From the NCBI GenBank assembly GCA_002367105.1, contig DFCS01000019.1:3380-41848 (forward strand): a stretch of 38,469 nt of DNA, written 5' to 3'. This DNA comes from Hungatella sp. UBA3048. GTDB taxonomy: Bacteria; Bacillota; Clostridia; Lachnospirales; Lachnospiraceae. The notes under the pieces are model-generated. The model saw nothing but the letters and a program-made list of their open reading frames with translations, ran no database searches and was not told where the DNA came from. Positions 1 through 7,703 of the stretch are shown piece by piece (the first letter of the stretch is position 1; every line of letters starts with the position of its first letter). The translations under genes were made by a program, and so were the position numbers.

Positions 1-99
1 GAAGTGGTCAATCTGGATTGCGGTCATTGGATCCAGGAAGAAAAGCCGGAAGAAACAAACCAAGCGATTTTAAAATGGCTGAAACAATGGGAGATGTAG
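1..99 (+). CDS. alpha/beta hydrolase, 3' end only (cut by window edge)
   Basis: An open frame enters from the left edge and stops at the TAG at 97-99. Its 32 codons contain the GHW triplet (GHWIQEEKPEE), the usual surrounding of the catalytic histidine near the C-terminus of alpha/beta hydrolases, followed by the final helix. Family membership is inferred mainly from the related fragment at 892-1080, which also shows the IYGDRD acid-residue strand. Substrate cannot be guessed. The first 71 bases recur at 976-1046 with one mismatch. Whether the missing upstream part is intact cannot be seen. Confidence 0.6.
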   Translation, partial: EVVNLDCGHWIQEEKPEETNQAILKWLKQWEM

Positions 100-665
100 T
101 TTTTTTCAACAACCAAGAAGAGTTTAACGATTGGTTAGAAGAACATCATGCTGAAGCTAGTGAAATTTGGGTGGGCTATTTTGGGATAAGTACAGGTCGT
201 GCAAGCCTTACTTGGTCTGCATCAGTAGATGCCGCTCTTTGTTTTGGGTGGATTGACGGTATACGAAAAACCATTGATAAACAAAGCTATAAGATTCGCT
301 TTACTCCGCGCAAAGTAAATAGTGTATGGAGTGCTGTGAACGTAAAGAAGGTAAAAGCACTAATACAGTTTGGAAAGATGAGACCTGAAGGAATGCACGT
401 CTTTAACAACAGAACCGATGCACAAGGCTATTCCTCTGAACAAAGAAACGTGGAACTTGCTAAAGAATATGAAGAACAAATCAAGGCAAATCAAACAGCC
501 TGGCTATTCTTCACTAATTTATCACCATCCTATAAAAGAGATTCAATCTGGTGGGTAATGAGCGCCAAGAAAGAGGAAACACGATTAAGAAGGCTTGGAA
601 TATTGATCGCTTCATCTGAAGAAGGGCTAAAATTTCAACATTGCAAAAAATATATTACAGAATAA
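87..665 (+). CDS. YdeI/OmpD-associated family protein
   Basis: A 192-residue soluble protein of the YdeI (bacteriocin-protection/OmpD-associated) family. Visible family hallmarks are the N-terminal VVFFNNQEEFNDWLEEHH block, the SVDAALCFGWIDGIRK block and the IRFTPRKVNSVWSAVN block. The C-terminal part (SIWWVMSAKKEETRLRRL) is also typical. The biochemical role of the family is not established. I chose the ATG at 87 because the conserved region starts immediately after it; ATG at 75 is an in-frame alternative. Neither has a clear ribosome binding site, and both overlap the end of the preceding hydrolase frame, so translation may be coupled. Confidence 0.75.
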   Translation: MGDVVFFNNQEEFNDWLEEHHAEASEIWVGYFGISTGRASLTWSASVDAALCFGWIDGIRKTIDKQSYKIRFTPRKVNSVWSAVNVKKVKALIQFGKMRPEGMHVFNNRTDAQGYSSEQRNVELAKEYEEQIKANQTAWLFFTNLSPSYKRDSIWWVMSAKKEETRLRRLGILIASSEEGLKFQHCKKYITE

Positions 666-891
666 GGAAATATAAATAACAAAATAATGGTTAAAAGGAT
701 TTTTGGTACTGCATAAATCTGGGTCTATTGTTTCCCTGATCTATAGGAGAGAGGAGCTACTGTATTTCTCAATCAATTAGGGTTTAATTCTCATCAAAAG
801 TCAGAACGTTTTAAATGCGAGGCATAAATCAAATCGCTAAATGAAGAAGGGATGAAACAGCTCATCCAAAATCGCAACCCCCTTCATTTTC

Positions 892-1080
892 ATGGTACAG
901 CCGACCCTCATGATCTATGGTGACCGGGATACGGTCCAGAGGTCTGAAAACCTGACAAAGTTCGTGCCTAATGCAGAAGTGGTCAATCTGGATTGCGGTC
1001 ATTGGATCCAGCAAGAAAAGCCGGAAGAAACAAACCAAGCGATTTTGAGATGGCTGGAAGAGCAGAATGATGCTGAATAG
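892..1080 (+). pseudogene. duplicated alpha/beta-hydrolase C-terminal fragment
   Basis: A 62-codon frame encodes only the last quarter of an alpha/beta hydrolase: the IYGDRD strand with the usual acidic residue, then GHWIQQEKPEE around the catalytic histidine, and a terminal helix. The catalytic serine (nucleophile elbow) half is missing. The frame upstream stops at 853-855 and does not resemble a hydrolase. The second half is nearly identical to the window's first 71 bases, so this looks like a duplicated tail and is unlikely to make an active enzyme. Confidence 0.7.
976..1046 (+). repeat. direct repeat of bases 1-71
   Basis: Bases 976-1046 match 1-71 at all but one position (G at 37 versus C at 1012), after which the copies diverge. 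The repeats are 975 bases apart and flank the YdeI-family gene. Both lie in the same reading frame of the hydrolase tail. The near identity, synonymous sites included, points to a recent duplication. Confidence 0.85.
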
Positions 1081-1100
1081 AGTCGCTTAGCAAGCAAAAC

Positions 1101-1550
1101 TTAGAAAAACAATAAGGACACCCAAACAGGCAAGGTCATTAAGTTAAGCTCAAAGGTAAGAACGGGAATAAAAATGGAATTCAAAACGGCATGGGAAAGC
1201 CCCGTGCCGATCGCTGTCAATACGAGTCCTGAATGAACTTCATTAACAATCTCTTGAATTTCAAGTACTGTCCATGGAGATGTCTCGTCCACGCTCAATG
1301 CATAATCAACATAGGTTAAGTTCGACGGAGTAACATCTGTTACTCCAGTAGTGTCAAATATTGAGTGGTCAGGCGCATCGCCAGCTTGCTGAACGTAGTA
1401 AGCATTAATCGTATCCAACGCGGCTTGTGGAGACAATGGTGCAGGTGTTTGTGTAGGTGTCTGCGTTCTATAGATGTTACGCTGAACCGTACCATTAAAT
1501 AGGGTGAAAATTAGTTGTGAATGAAGTTTATATAGAGATAAAATTAACCC
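1101..1550 (-). pseudogene. 5'-truncated surface-protein fragment
   Basis: A minus-strand frame is open from a stop at 1551-1553 to a stop at 1101-1103 without a convincing start: the only start-like codon is a TTG at 1436 with no ribosome binding site. It contains a Thr/Pro-rich linker (TQTPTQTPAPLSPQ), then a compact domain starting AALDTINAYYVQQAG. The final segment is hydrophobic. The linker-plus-domain pattern suggests a fragment of a secreted or wall protein that lost its 5' part. I do not recognise the domain. It is probably debris. Confidence 0.4.
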
Positions 1551-1764
1551 CTAAGATGACTCTTAGTTTTTTTCATATGACTTAATACAACAATATTTAC
1601 AAATTCATGATACGATATTGCTAAATCGGGAGATAGATGCTCCATATTTAAGATAGAATTAATTATTGATAGAACTGTTGAAGATGAATCATAACAAAAT
1701 GATTGATGATCAACCAAGAATGTTTACTGAAACTATTATGACTCTGTAGAATGGGGGCCAATAT

Positions 1765-3258
1765 ATGTCATTAGCTAATAAAAAAGAAGAGTGTTTACTT
1801 ATAGAGACATTAAAATCGCATATACCAAATGTAGAGGAATTACTGAATCCAGCAGTTGAGGAATCAGAAATAAATCTTTTCGAGAGCATGATGAACTGCA
1901 AATTTCCAGAAGATTTCAGAAAGCTATACATGAATTTTAATGGAGAAGGAGAGCAGATTTTTGGCATAATGGCTGGTCTTGGTTGGATGAACATTGAATC
2001 GATAGTAAGCAACTGGAAGTCCCTTTTGGAATCAGCGTACGATATTATATCCAGCAAATCAGATGTAATAAAAGATGGGAACTACAGAGAAGGCTGGATT
2101 CCTTTTGCTGAAGATGGTGGTGGCTCATTTTTGGCAATAGATTTAGACCCCGGAGAAAAGGGCGTTTATGGGCAAATTATTACGATAGATCATAATTCTC
2201 ATTTTTCCTATGTTATTGCAGAAAGTTTGGGACATTTCTTTGAATTTATCGATTCGAGTCTCAGAAATAGTAGTATTGGTATTCGTGAAGAAGAAGATGT
2301 AATCATATTATCCCGTGAAAGTGGAAGTTTGTTAGATGATATTTTGGCTCTGACTAATTTGAATATCGAAGAGAACAGCCTTATCCCTGTAAGCGGATTT
2401 TGGGAAGAGTATTTTAAAGACGATGTTGAAAGTGGTTTTGTATCTTCAAAAACATTGAAAAAAAAGAGAATGGTATTTATTAGAGCTGATCAAGCTCAAA
2501 AATACGGAGCAATATCTTTGGATATTTTAACCCATATGGTTAATCTTAAAGAACTTATTATACATGCGGATGAAATTACTAATTTTGATGTACTTCAACG
2601 GTTGACTTCTTTAGCAGAACTTGTGATAGGATCAGAAGCTTTTAAAGAGTCTGATTTGAAGTACTTGGTTTCTTTAGATGGGTTAAGGAAGCTAACATTA
2701 ATAGGACTTCCATTAAAAGATATACATACACTGAAAGATATAAAGAAATTAAAGAGTTTGAGATTATGTAGAATGAACTCAATTGATAGGGGATTAATTG
2801 GAACTATAAAAAATTTGAAGGAACTAAGCTTAGAAGAAATGGAGGTTGGCGACCTGCTTTATATTTCAAACCTTAGTAAGTTAATAAAACTAGAGCTCAA
2901 ACAAGTGACAATACCACATTTATCATTCTTAAAAGCTTTAAAGAATCTAACGGTTTTTGAGACAGATAGCTGTGCAATAGATGAATCACATATAGAGGTT
3001 ATAGGAGAATTGAAGAAATTAAAGCAGTTCACTTATCCGGTTGGAGATTTAACAATACTCAAAAATTGTATGAGTCTAAAGCAGATTGGAGTAGATGCAT
3101 CAAGACTTAAAGGTTTGGAGGAAATTTCAGACTGTAATATAGTCGATATAACTATATTTCATGCAACATCGAAAGAGAACGCGAAGTCCGTAGTTGCGGA
3201 GTTTAATAAATACTTTAAACTTCAGTCATATGGATGGCAGGTCACATGGAAAGATTAA
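1765..3258 (+). CDS. SMI1/KNR4 (SUKH) domain protein with leucine-rich repeats
   Basis: A 497-residue soluble protein. Residues about 25-165 match the SMI1/KNR4 (SUKH-1) fold: EINLFESMMNCKFPEDFRKL, then YMNFNGEG, the WIPFAEDGGG turn, FLAIDLDP, and a closing SLGHFFEFI helix. From about residue 245 to 470 the sequence is a run of irregular leucine-rich repeats (LTSLAELVIGSEAF, LDGLRKLTLIGLPL, IKNLKELSLEEMEV). SUKH proteins often act as immunity proteins against polymorphic toxins or as adaptor proteins; LRRs suggest a protein partner. No toxin gene lies beside it, so an orphan immunity role is only an inference. GGGG at 1752-1755 precedes the ATG. A strong terminator follows. Confidence 0.8.
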   Translation: MSLANKKEECLLIETLKSHIPNVEELLNPAVEESEINLFESMMNCKFPEDFRKLYMNFNGEGEQIFGIMAGLGWMNIESIVSNWKSLLESAYDIISSKSDVIKDGNYREGWIPFAEDGGGSFLAIDLDPGEKGVYGQIITIDHNSHFSYVIAESLGHFFEFIDSSLRNSSIGIREEEDVIILSRESGSLLDDILALTNLNIEENSLIPVSGFWEEYFKDDVESGFVSSKTLKKKRMVFIRADQAQKYGAISLDILTHMVNLKELIIHADEITNFDVLQRLTSLAELVIGSEAFKESDLKYLVSLDGLRKLTLIGLPLKDIHTLKDIKKLKSLRLCRMNSIDRGLIGTIKNLKELSLEEMEVGDLLYISNLSKLIKLELKQVTIPHLSFLKALKNLTVFETDSCAIDESHIEVIGELKKLKQFTYPVGDLTILKNCMSLKQIGVDASRLKGLEEISDCNIVDITIFHATSKENAKSVVAEFNKYFKLQSYGWQVTWKD

Positions 3259-3310
3259 TGAAGCTTGCCTGCACTAAGCTTTATCATTATAGGGTGAAAT
3301 TTTTATAAAA

Positions 3311-3350
3311 GAAAGGAGACTAGCCATATTGGTTAGTCTCCTTTCTTTTT
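3311..3350 (+). terminator. intrinsic terminator after the SUKH/LRR gene
   Basis: A 15-bp stem (3311-3325 with 3331-3345, one G-T pair), five-base loop ATATT and a T run at 3346-3350. The stem is AGGAGACTAGCC-like and the A-rich left flank may make it work in both directions. The 274 bases from here to the next gene hold nothing recognisable. Confidence 0.9.
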
Positions 3351-3624
3351 GTCGTTAGACCAACGCTGATACCTAATAAAATAGTAATGATGAAGCAGAA
3401 AAATTGTAGACATAAGATTTAAACCATTGACCTTTCCGCTAAGTAATCAGAGGGGCCTTTTTTGCGAAACAAGAAATAATATACATGGGTCTGTGAAGTT
3501 TACAATTGTAATCTAATTATTGAACGTCTAGCATTAAGTATATTGGAGCGACGCATTAGGCGGATAAGGCGTACTACAGGTTGTTTATATTATCCTCGCA
3601 TAATTTACTCGAAATGGAGAGCTT

Positions 3625-5094
3625 ATGAAAAAGACTATTGTTTGTGTAATAGCGATACTTATCGTATTCTCAGGATTCGCAACACAAAGTTATGCGTTGT
3701 CAGATGCGAAATCTGCTGCAATACAATCGTTGCTGGATGATTCCTGTCGTATATCAGGTGTACCGGGAATGTCAATCTCGATACTTGCTGATGATGAAGT
3801 GTTCTACTTTTCTTCCGGGTATGCAGACCGTGAAAAGGGTTTGACTGCAAGTGAAAATACACTTTATGAGTTAGCTTCGGTCAGTAAAGCTTTTACCGGT
3901 ATGGGTATTCTTCTGCTGGAGGAGCAAGGGCGGCTGTCAATGACTGACTCTGTCCAAAATTATTTACCTTGGTTTGCGTTAAAGTATCAAGGGAAGCCTG
4001 TTGATATGCAAAGCCTTACACTCAATAACTTTCTTCACCATACCAGCGGCTTGACAAATGGCAGGCATACCCAAAATATTCCACAAGGCAATACGCCGGA
4101 TTTACTGCAAAAGACTGTGGAAAATCTGGTAGATGCTGAATTAGCGTTCCCTCCTGGTGAACAGTATAACTATGGAACCATTAATTATGACGTATTGGGT
4201 TTGGTTATTGAGACTGTGTCGGGACAAAGCTATGAAGACTTTATGAGGGAACAGGTATTTCAGCCGTTAGGTCTTCACCAGACGTATGTTTATAAAGAAG
4301 ATGCCAGGGCCACCGGACAGTTGGCACAAGGCTACCGGTCTTCCTTTTTTATGACAACGCCATATAACGCGCCGGATTATTCCGGGAATAAACCCGCAGG
4401 CTACATCATTTCTTGTACAAAAGATATGGCGCGTTGGATGGGGATACAGATGGGGATTGTGCAGGATATACCCGAAATATTCCATACGGTTATCGAAAAA
4501 TCACATCAGGGTGATATGTCTGTTCCGGCTGTCAAGGAAATGTATTATGCGGCGGGTTGGTCGGTAAACGCCGACCAAACGATTATAGAGCACCCAGGGG
4601 GCAATCCTAATTTCAGTACCGAAGTGACCCTGCTGCCAAATGAACGAGCAGCCGTCTGCTTACTGACCAACGGCGCAAATACCAATATCAGCCTGGTACT
4701 AAAAGTTAAAGATATATTAGACGGCAATCTAACACAATCATATGAAATAAGCGGCACACAGCTTTTAGACATTATTTTGTCGTTTGCCACAATTGTTTTT
4801 TGCCTATTGGCTGTTCTGTTCTTTCTCTTAGGATTACGCAGAAGGAAAAGGAATGAGCGGCAGCCAATGACAAAAAAGAGTATAATCGCAACAGTTATTT
4901 TGCTAATCGCTACGATTTTGTGTATCATGTGCTGTGCCTTCCCAATGCTCATAGGATATGATTGGTCAATGATACTTATTTGGCAAACATATAGTATTCT
5001 TACAACCTTGATTTCAATGACATTATTAACAGCAAGCATTACATGGTTTGTATACACTCACCGATATCATGCCTCGCTCCGTAAAGAAGCATAG
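3625..5094 (+). CDS. membrane-anchored serine hydrolase, beta-lactamase/PBP4* family
   Basis: A 489-residue secreted enzyme. Residues 1-24 form a signal peptide ending near SYA. The catalytic domain carries SxxK as SVSK at 85-88 (serine nucleophile and lysine) and the third motif as HPG at 323-325. The second motif, usually YxN, reads Y183-G-T185 in YNYGTINYDVLG. Three C-terminal membrane segments follow at about 380-403, 420-444 and 457-477, with the Arg/Lys-rich RRRKRN after the first. This layout is common in clostridial class-C-like hydrolases, which are peptidases or esterases more often than antibiotic-destroying beta-lactamases. Substrate is unknown. GGAGAGC precedes the ATG. The gene appears monocistronic, with a hairpin after it. 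Confidence 0.87.
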   Translation: MKKTIVCVIAILIVFSGFATQSYALSDAKSAAIQSLLDDSCRISGVPGMSISILADDEVFYFSSGYADREKGLTASENTLYELASVSKAFTGMGILLLEEQGRLSMTDSVQNYLPWFALKYQGKPVDMQSLTLNNFLHHTSGLTNGRHTQNIPQGNTPDLLQKTVENLVDAELAFPPGEQYNYGTINYDVLGLVIETVSGQSYEDFMREQVFQPLGLHQTYVYKEDARATGQLAQGYRSSFFMTTPYNAPDYSGNKPAGYIISCTKDMARWMGIQMGIVQDIPEIFHTVIEKSHQGDMSVPAVKEMYYAAGWSVNADQTIIEHPGGNPNFSTEVTLLPNERAAVCLLTNGANTNISLVLKVKDILDGNLTQSYEISGTQLLDIILSFATIVFCLLAVLFFLLGLRRRKRNERQPMTKKSIIATVILLIATILCIMCCAFPMLIGYDWSMILIWQTYSILTTLISMTLLTASITWFVYTHRYHASLRKEA

Positions 5095-5125
5095 TGTTAA
5101 GCAATTTAATTCCAAATTAGTTTTA

Positions 5126-5170
5126 CAGCCATAGGTTCGATTTTGAATTGACCTATGGCTGTTGTTGTAT
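5126..5170 (+). terminator. hairpin terminator after the serine hydrolase gene
   Basis: An 11-bp perfect stem (CAGCCATAGGT at 5126-5136 with ACCTATGGCTG at 5151-5161), 14-base loop, followed by the imperfect T-rich tail TTGTTGTAT. The weak T tract makes it a modest terminator. Confidence 0.7.
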
Positions 5171-5276
5171 CATATACGCTGCAAAAGGGCAAGGCCAGTT
5201 TAACTAATGACTGAGTCTTTTTTTCATTTGCCTTGAATTGCGGTTGAGTTTATGCAAAAAAACGACAATGGGCGTG

Positions 5277-5305
5277 TTGAAAATAATAGAAAATAGGAAT
5301 AAAAT
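5277..5305 (+). promoter_or_regulatory. predicted sigma-A promoter for the PTS operon
   Basis: TTGAAA at 5277-5282 and TAAAAT at 5300-5305 with a 17-base spacer, in a very A-rich segment 45 bases before the PTS IIA start. No catabolite-responsive element or regulator-binding dyad was obvious. Confidence 0.45.
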
Positions 5306-5349
5306 ACAATTAATAAATAAAAATAAATAACAAAGGAGCGCTTTACTGC

Positions 5350-5793
5350 ATGGAAATGCCACTGATGTCCAAGGAACTGATTGTATTTGAAATGGAGGCA
5401 GAAAGCAGGGAGGAGGTGATTGCGCAGATGGCCGCCCTGATGGAACAAAATGACCGTCTTATAAGTAAGACAGGATATGAACAGGATGTACTGACGAGGG
5501 AAGAACAGGCATCTACGGCAGTAGGATTCTTTACGGCAACCCCTCATGCCAAATCCGGCCATGTGAAATATCCTTCCCTGACCTTTGCACGGTTGAAAAA
5601 GCCTCTTAAATGGGATGATCAGGAAGAAGTAGAGCTGATTTTCCAGGTGGCTGTGCCATCCGAGGGGCAAGGGGACCGCCATCTGGAAATATTGGCGGGT
5701 TTGTTTCGGAAACTGATTTACGATGAATTCAGAGACGCATTGTTAAAAGCAGACACCAGCGATAAGGTGCTGGAACTGGTAGGGGAATTATAG
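5350..5793 (+). CDS. PTS fructose-family EIIA component
   Basis: A 147-residue cytoplasmic phosphotransfer protein. The phospho-acceptor is His66 in the motif ATPHAKS. The order REEVIAQMAALM, REEQASTAVGF, TPHAKSGHVKYPSLTFARL, VELIFQVAVPSEG, HLEILAGL is that of the EIIA(Fru)/PTS_EIIA_2 domain at its usual length. It would pass phosphate from HPr to the separate IIB encoded at 6892-7203. AAAGGAG lies 12 bases upstream of the ATG. A 16-base gap leads to IIC. No PRD activator, DeoR-type regulator or sugar-phosphate enzyme gene is adjacent, so the sugar cannot be named. Confidence 0.9.
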   Translation: MEMPLMSKELIVFEMEAESREEVIAQMAALMEQNDRLISKTGYEQDVLTREEQASTAVGFFTATPHAKSGHVKYPSLTFARLKKPLKWDDQEEVELIFQVAVPSEGQGDRHLEILAGLFRKLIYDEFRDALLKADTSDKVLELVGEL

Positions 5794-5809
5794 GAGGAGG
5801 AGAAGAGAG

Positions 5810-6877
5810 ATGTCTGAATTAACTAAAATTTTAAAAGGAACAAGGACACATCTGATGAACGGCGTATCTTATATGCTTCCGGTGGTGGTAGGTGGCGGTG
5901 TTTTGATGGCGGTTGCTGTTATGATGGCAGGGAAAGGAGCGGCCCCGGAGAACGGTTTGGCAGGAAGCATCTGGCAGATCGGAGTCAGTGCTTTAGGGCT
6001 TATGGTACCAGTGCTGTCCGCCTATATTGCAGTCTCCATTGCCGATCGTCCAGGAATTGCTCCCGGACTTGCAGGCGGCGTACTTGCGGGCAGCATTGGA
6101 GCGGGTTTTCTGGGAGGTATTGTTTCCGGTCTTTTTGCCGGCATCATTTGTTATTATTTAAAAAAGATCAAGCTTCCTAAAGCCGTACAGTCCTTAAAGT
6201 CCATCATAATAATCCCTATTGTCAGCGTCCTGCTAACGGGTATCCTGATGCTGTTCGTGCTGGGGGGGCCCATCGCTTCTTTAATGAAGGTGCTTACCGA
6301 CTTCCTGACTAATATGAACGAAGGAAATAAAATACTTTTAGGTTTGATCGTAGGAGCAATGATCGCCTTTGACTTAGGCGGGCCGGTGAACAAAGTTGCA
6401 TTCAGCTTCATGGTTGCAACGATCAGCATGGGAATTTATACATATGCAGGTCCATGTGCCATAGCTATTGCTGTTCCACCGCTTGGAGCGGGAACTGCTT
6501 CTCTGATTCTGAAAAATAAGTTTACTCTAGAGGAACGGGAAGCAGGAATCGGTTCTTTGGCCATGGGAGCGGTTGGAATCTCGGAAGGAGCGATTTCCTA
6601 TACCAGCGCAGATCCTCTTCACATGATTCCTATTAATATGATAAGCACAGCGATTGCTTCTGCTCTTGCTTATGCCATCGGAGTAACTTGTCAGGCAGCC
6701 TGGGGAGGCTTGATCGTCCTCCCGGTAGCAGGCAACCGTCTGGGATATGTTGCCTGTATGGCTGTTGGAGTTGCAATTTATGTGGCTTTGTGCGCAGTGT
6801 TCAAAAAAAATGTTTCAGAAGAAATTACGGCTCTTGCAGCCGGTGATGACGATGATGTGGATATTACATTTGAATAA
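5810..6877 (+). CDS. PTS fructose-family EIIC permease
   Basis: A 355-residue polytopic membrane protein that translocates the sugar during its phosphorylation. Diagnostic sites are GISxLPVV-like entry (GVSYMLPVVVGGGVL), the MIAFDLGGPVNKVAF motif and the MGAVGISEGAISYTSADPL motif, which correspond to the conserved GGPxNK and GxxEGAI motifs of fructose-type IIC. Glycine-rich helices fill the rest. It ends in an acidic tail (GDDDDVDITFE). The start has GGAGGAGG upstream. In many bacteria IIB and IIC are fused; here all three domains are separate genes in the order A-C-B. Confidence 0.92.
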   Translation: MSELTKILKGTRTHLMNGVSYMLPVVVGGGVLMAVAVMMAGKGAAPENGLAGSIWQIGVSALGLMVPVLSAYIAVSIADRPGIAPGLAGGVLAGSIGAGFLGGIVSGLFAGIICYYLKKIKLPKAVQSLKSIIIIPIVSVLLTGILMLFVLGGPIASLMKVLTDFLTNMNEGNKILLGLIVGAMIAFDLGGPVNKVAFSFMVATISMGIYTYAGPCAIAIAVPPLGAGTASLILKNKFTLEEREAGIGSLAMGAVGISEGAISYTSADPLHMIPINMISTAIASALAYAIGVTCQAAWGGLIVLPVAGNRLGYVACMAVGVAIYVALCAVFKKNVSEEITALAAGDDDDVDITFE

Positions 6878-6891
6878 AGGAGATAAATATT

Positions 6892-7203
6892 ATGAAAATT
6901 ATAGCAGTGACAGCGTGCCCCTCTGGGGTTGCTCATACCTATATGGCTGCCGAAGCCATCAGTAAAAAGTGTAAGGACAGAGGCTGGGAAGTAAAGGTGG
7001 AGACACAGGGATCTATTGGTGTGGAAAATGAAATCACGAGTGAGGATGTTTTGAATGCCGATGCCGTCATTCTGACAAAGGATATGCCGATTAAAAGGGA
7101 AGAGCGTTTTAAAGGAAAGCTGATTGCAAGAGTTGCAATTGGAGATGCTATTAAAAAGACAGATGCGATTCTCAATAAAATTGAAAGTGCAGGAAATAAA
7201 TAG
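6892..7203 (+). CDS. PTS fructose-family EIIB component
   Basis: A 103-residue cytoplasmic domain protein. Cys9 in TACPSGVAHTYMAAEA is the phosphorylated residue typical of fructose-type EIIB. The rest (VKVETQGSIG, ADAVILTKDM) matches the PTS_IIB_fruc fold at full single-domain length. It takes phosphate from IIA His66 and phosphorylates the sugar carried by IIC. AAAGGAG lies 10 bases before the ATG. It is the last gene of the three-gene unit; a clear terminator follows about 100 bases later. Confidence 0.92.
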   Translation: MKIIAVTACPSGVAHTYMAAEAISKKCKDRGWEVKVETQGSIGVENEITSEDVLNADAVILTKDMPIKREERFKGKLIARVAIGDAIKKTDAILNKIESAGNK

Positions 7204-7302
7204 CTGTAGTTTTGGGAATTGCGGCCTGGTATGGTGGAGGGAGTGTCCGATTTTGGATGAGCTGTGCCAGGCTTTAAAAGGTTTTTGTAACCTTTGCTTT
7301 AG

Positions 7303-7345
7303 CCGGCAGAATGGTAAGGACATCCATTCTGCTGGTTTTATTTTT
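7303..7345 (+). terminator. intrinsic terminator of the PTS operon
   Basis: A 12-bp stem (CCGGCAGAATGG at 7303-7314 with CCATTCTGCTGG at 7324-7335, one G-T pair), nine-base loop and the tail TTTTATTTTT. Confidence 0.88.
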
Positions 7346-7468
7346 CTTGTATATTAAAGGGTTTTTCCGTAGAGATCTTCCTTGTAAGCAGGGTTTTCTA
7401 TTTGACAACGGCAAAATGCCCGCAGCGGGTTTGAAACCTAGAAATCTCTTATTCTAATCAGATTCATA

Positions 7469-7497
7469 TTGACAGTCTTATTATTTCTGGCTAATAT
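7469..7497 (+). promoter_or_regulatory. predicted promoter of the diguanylate cyclase gene
   Basis: TTGACA at 7469-7474 and TAATAT at 7492-7497 with a 17-base spacer. Transcription from here gives a leader of about 200 bases. That leader holds no c-di-GMP riboswitch that I can recognise. The rest of the 7346-7703 gap shows only the short ORF listed next. Confidence 0.55.
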
Positions 7498-7660
7498 ATG
7501 TAGGTATGTACTTTTTTGTTTAATAATAAAAACAGGTTCAACTACTGTAGATGGTCGAAATCGGGATGACATAAAATATAAAATAGGCAAAACATTGGCT
7601 CAGTGTATTGTAATGAGGTAATCAAATGTATGCCTTAGAAGCATGAAAGGAATTGACAGT

Positions 7661-7696
7661 ATGAAACTTGTGAAAACCATCTTAGTAATATGCTAG
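7661..7696 (+). CDS. possible 11-codon leader ORF before the diguanylate cyclase
   Basis: ATG at 7661 opens MKLVKTILVIC and the TAG stop at 7694-7696 overlaps the AGGAGG ribosome binding site of the next gene. AAAGGA sits 11 bases before the ATG. The placement would allow translational coupling. It may equally be chance or a leftover signal-peptide start. Confidence 0.25.
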   Translation: MKLVKTILVIC

Positions 7697-7703
7697 GAGG
7701 AAT

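Noticed and set aside
3543..3600. GCGACGCATTAGGCGGATAAG resembles an enterobacterial REP/BIME piece
   Set aside because: Only one short stretch, no palindromic partner, and the host is a Firmicute; probably chance.
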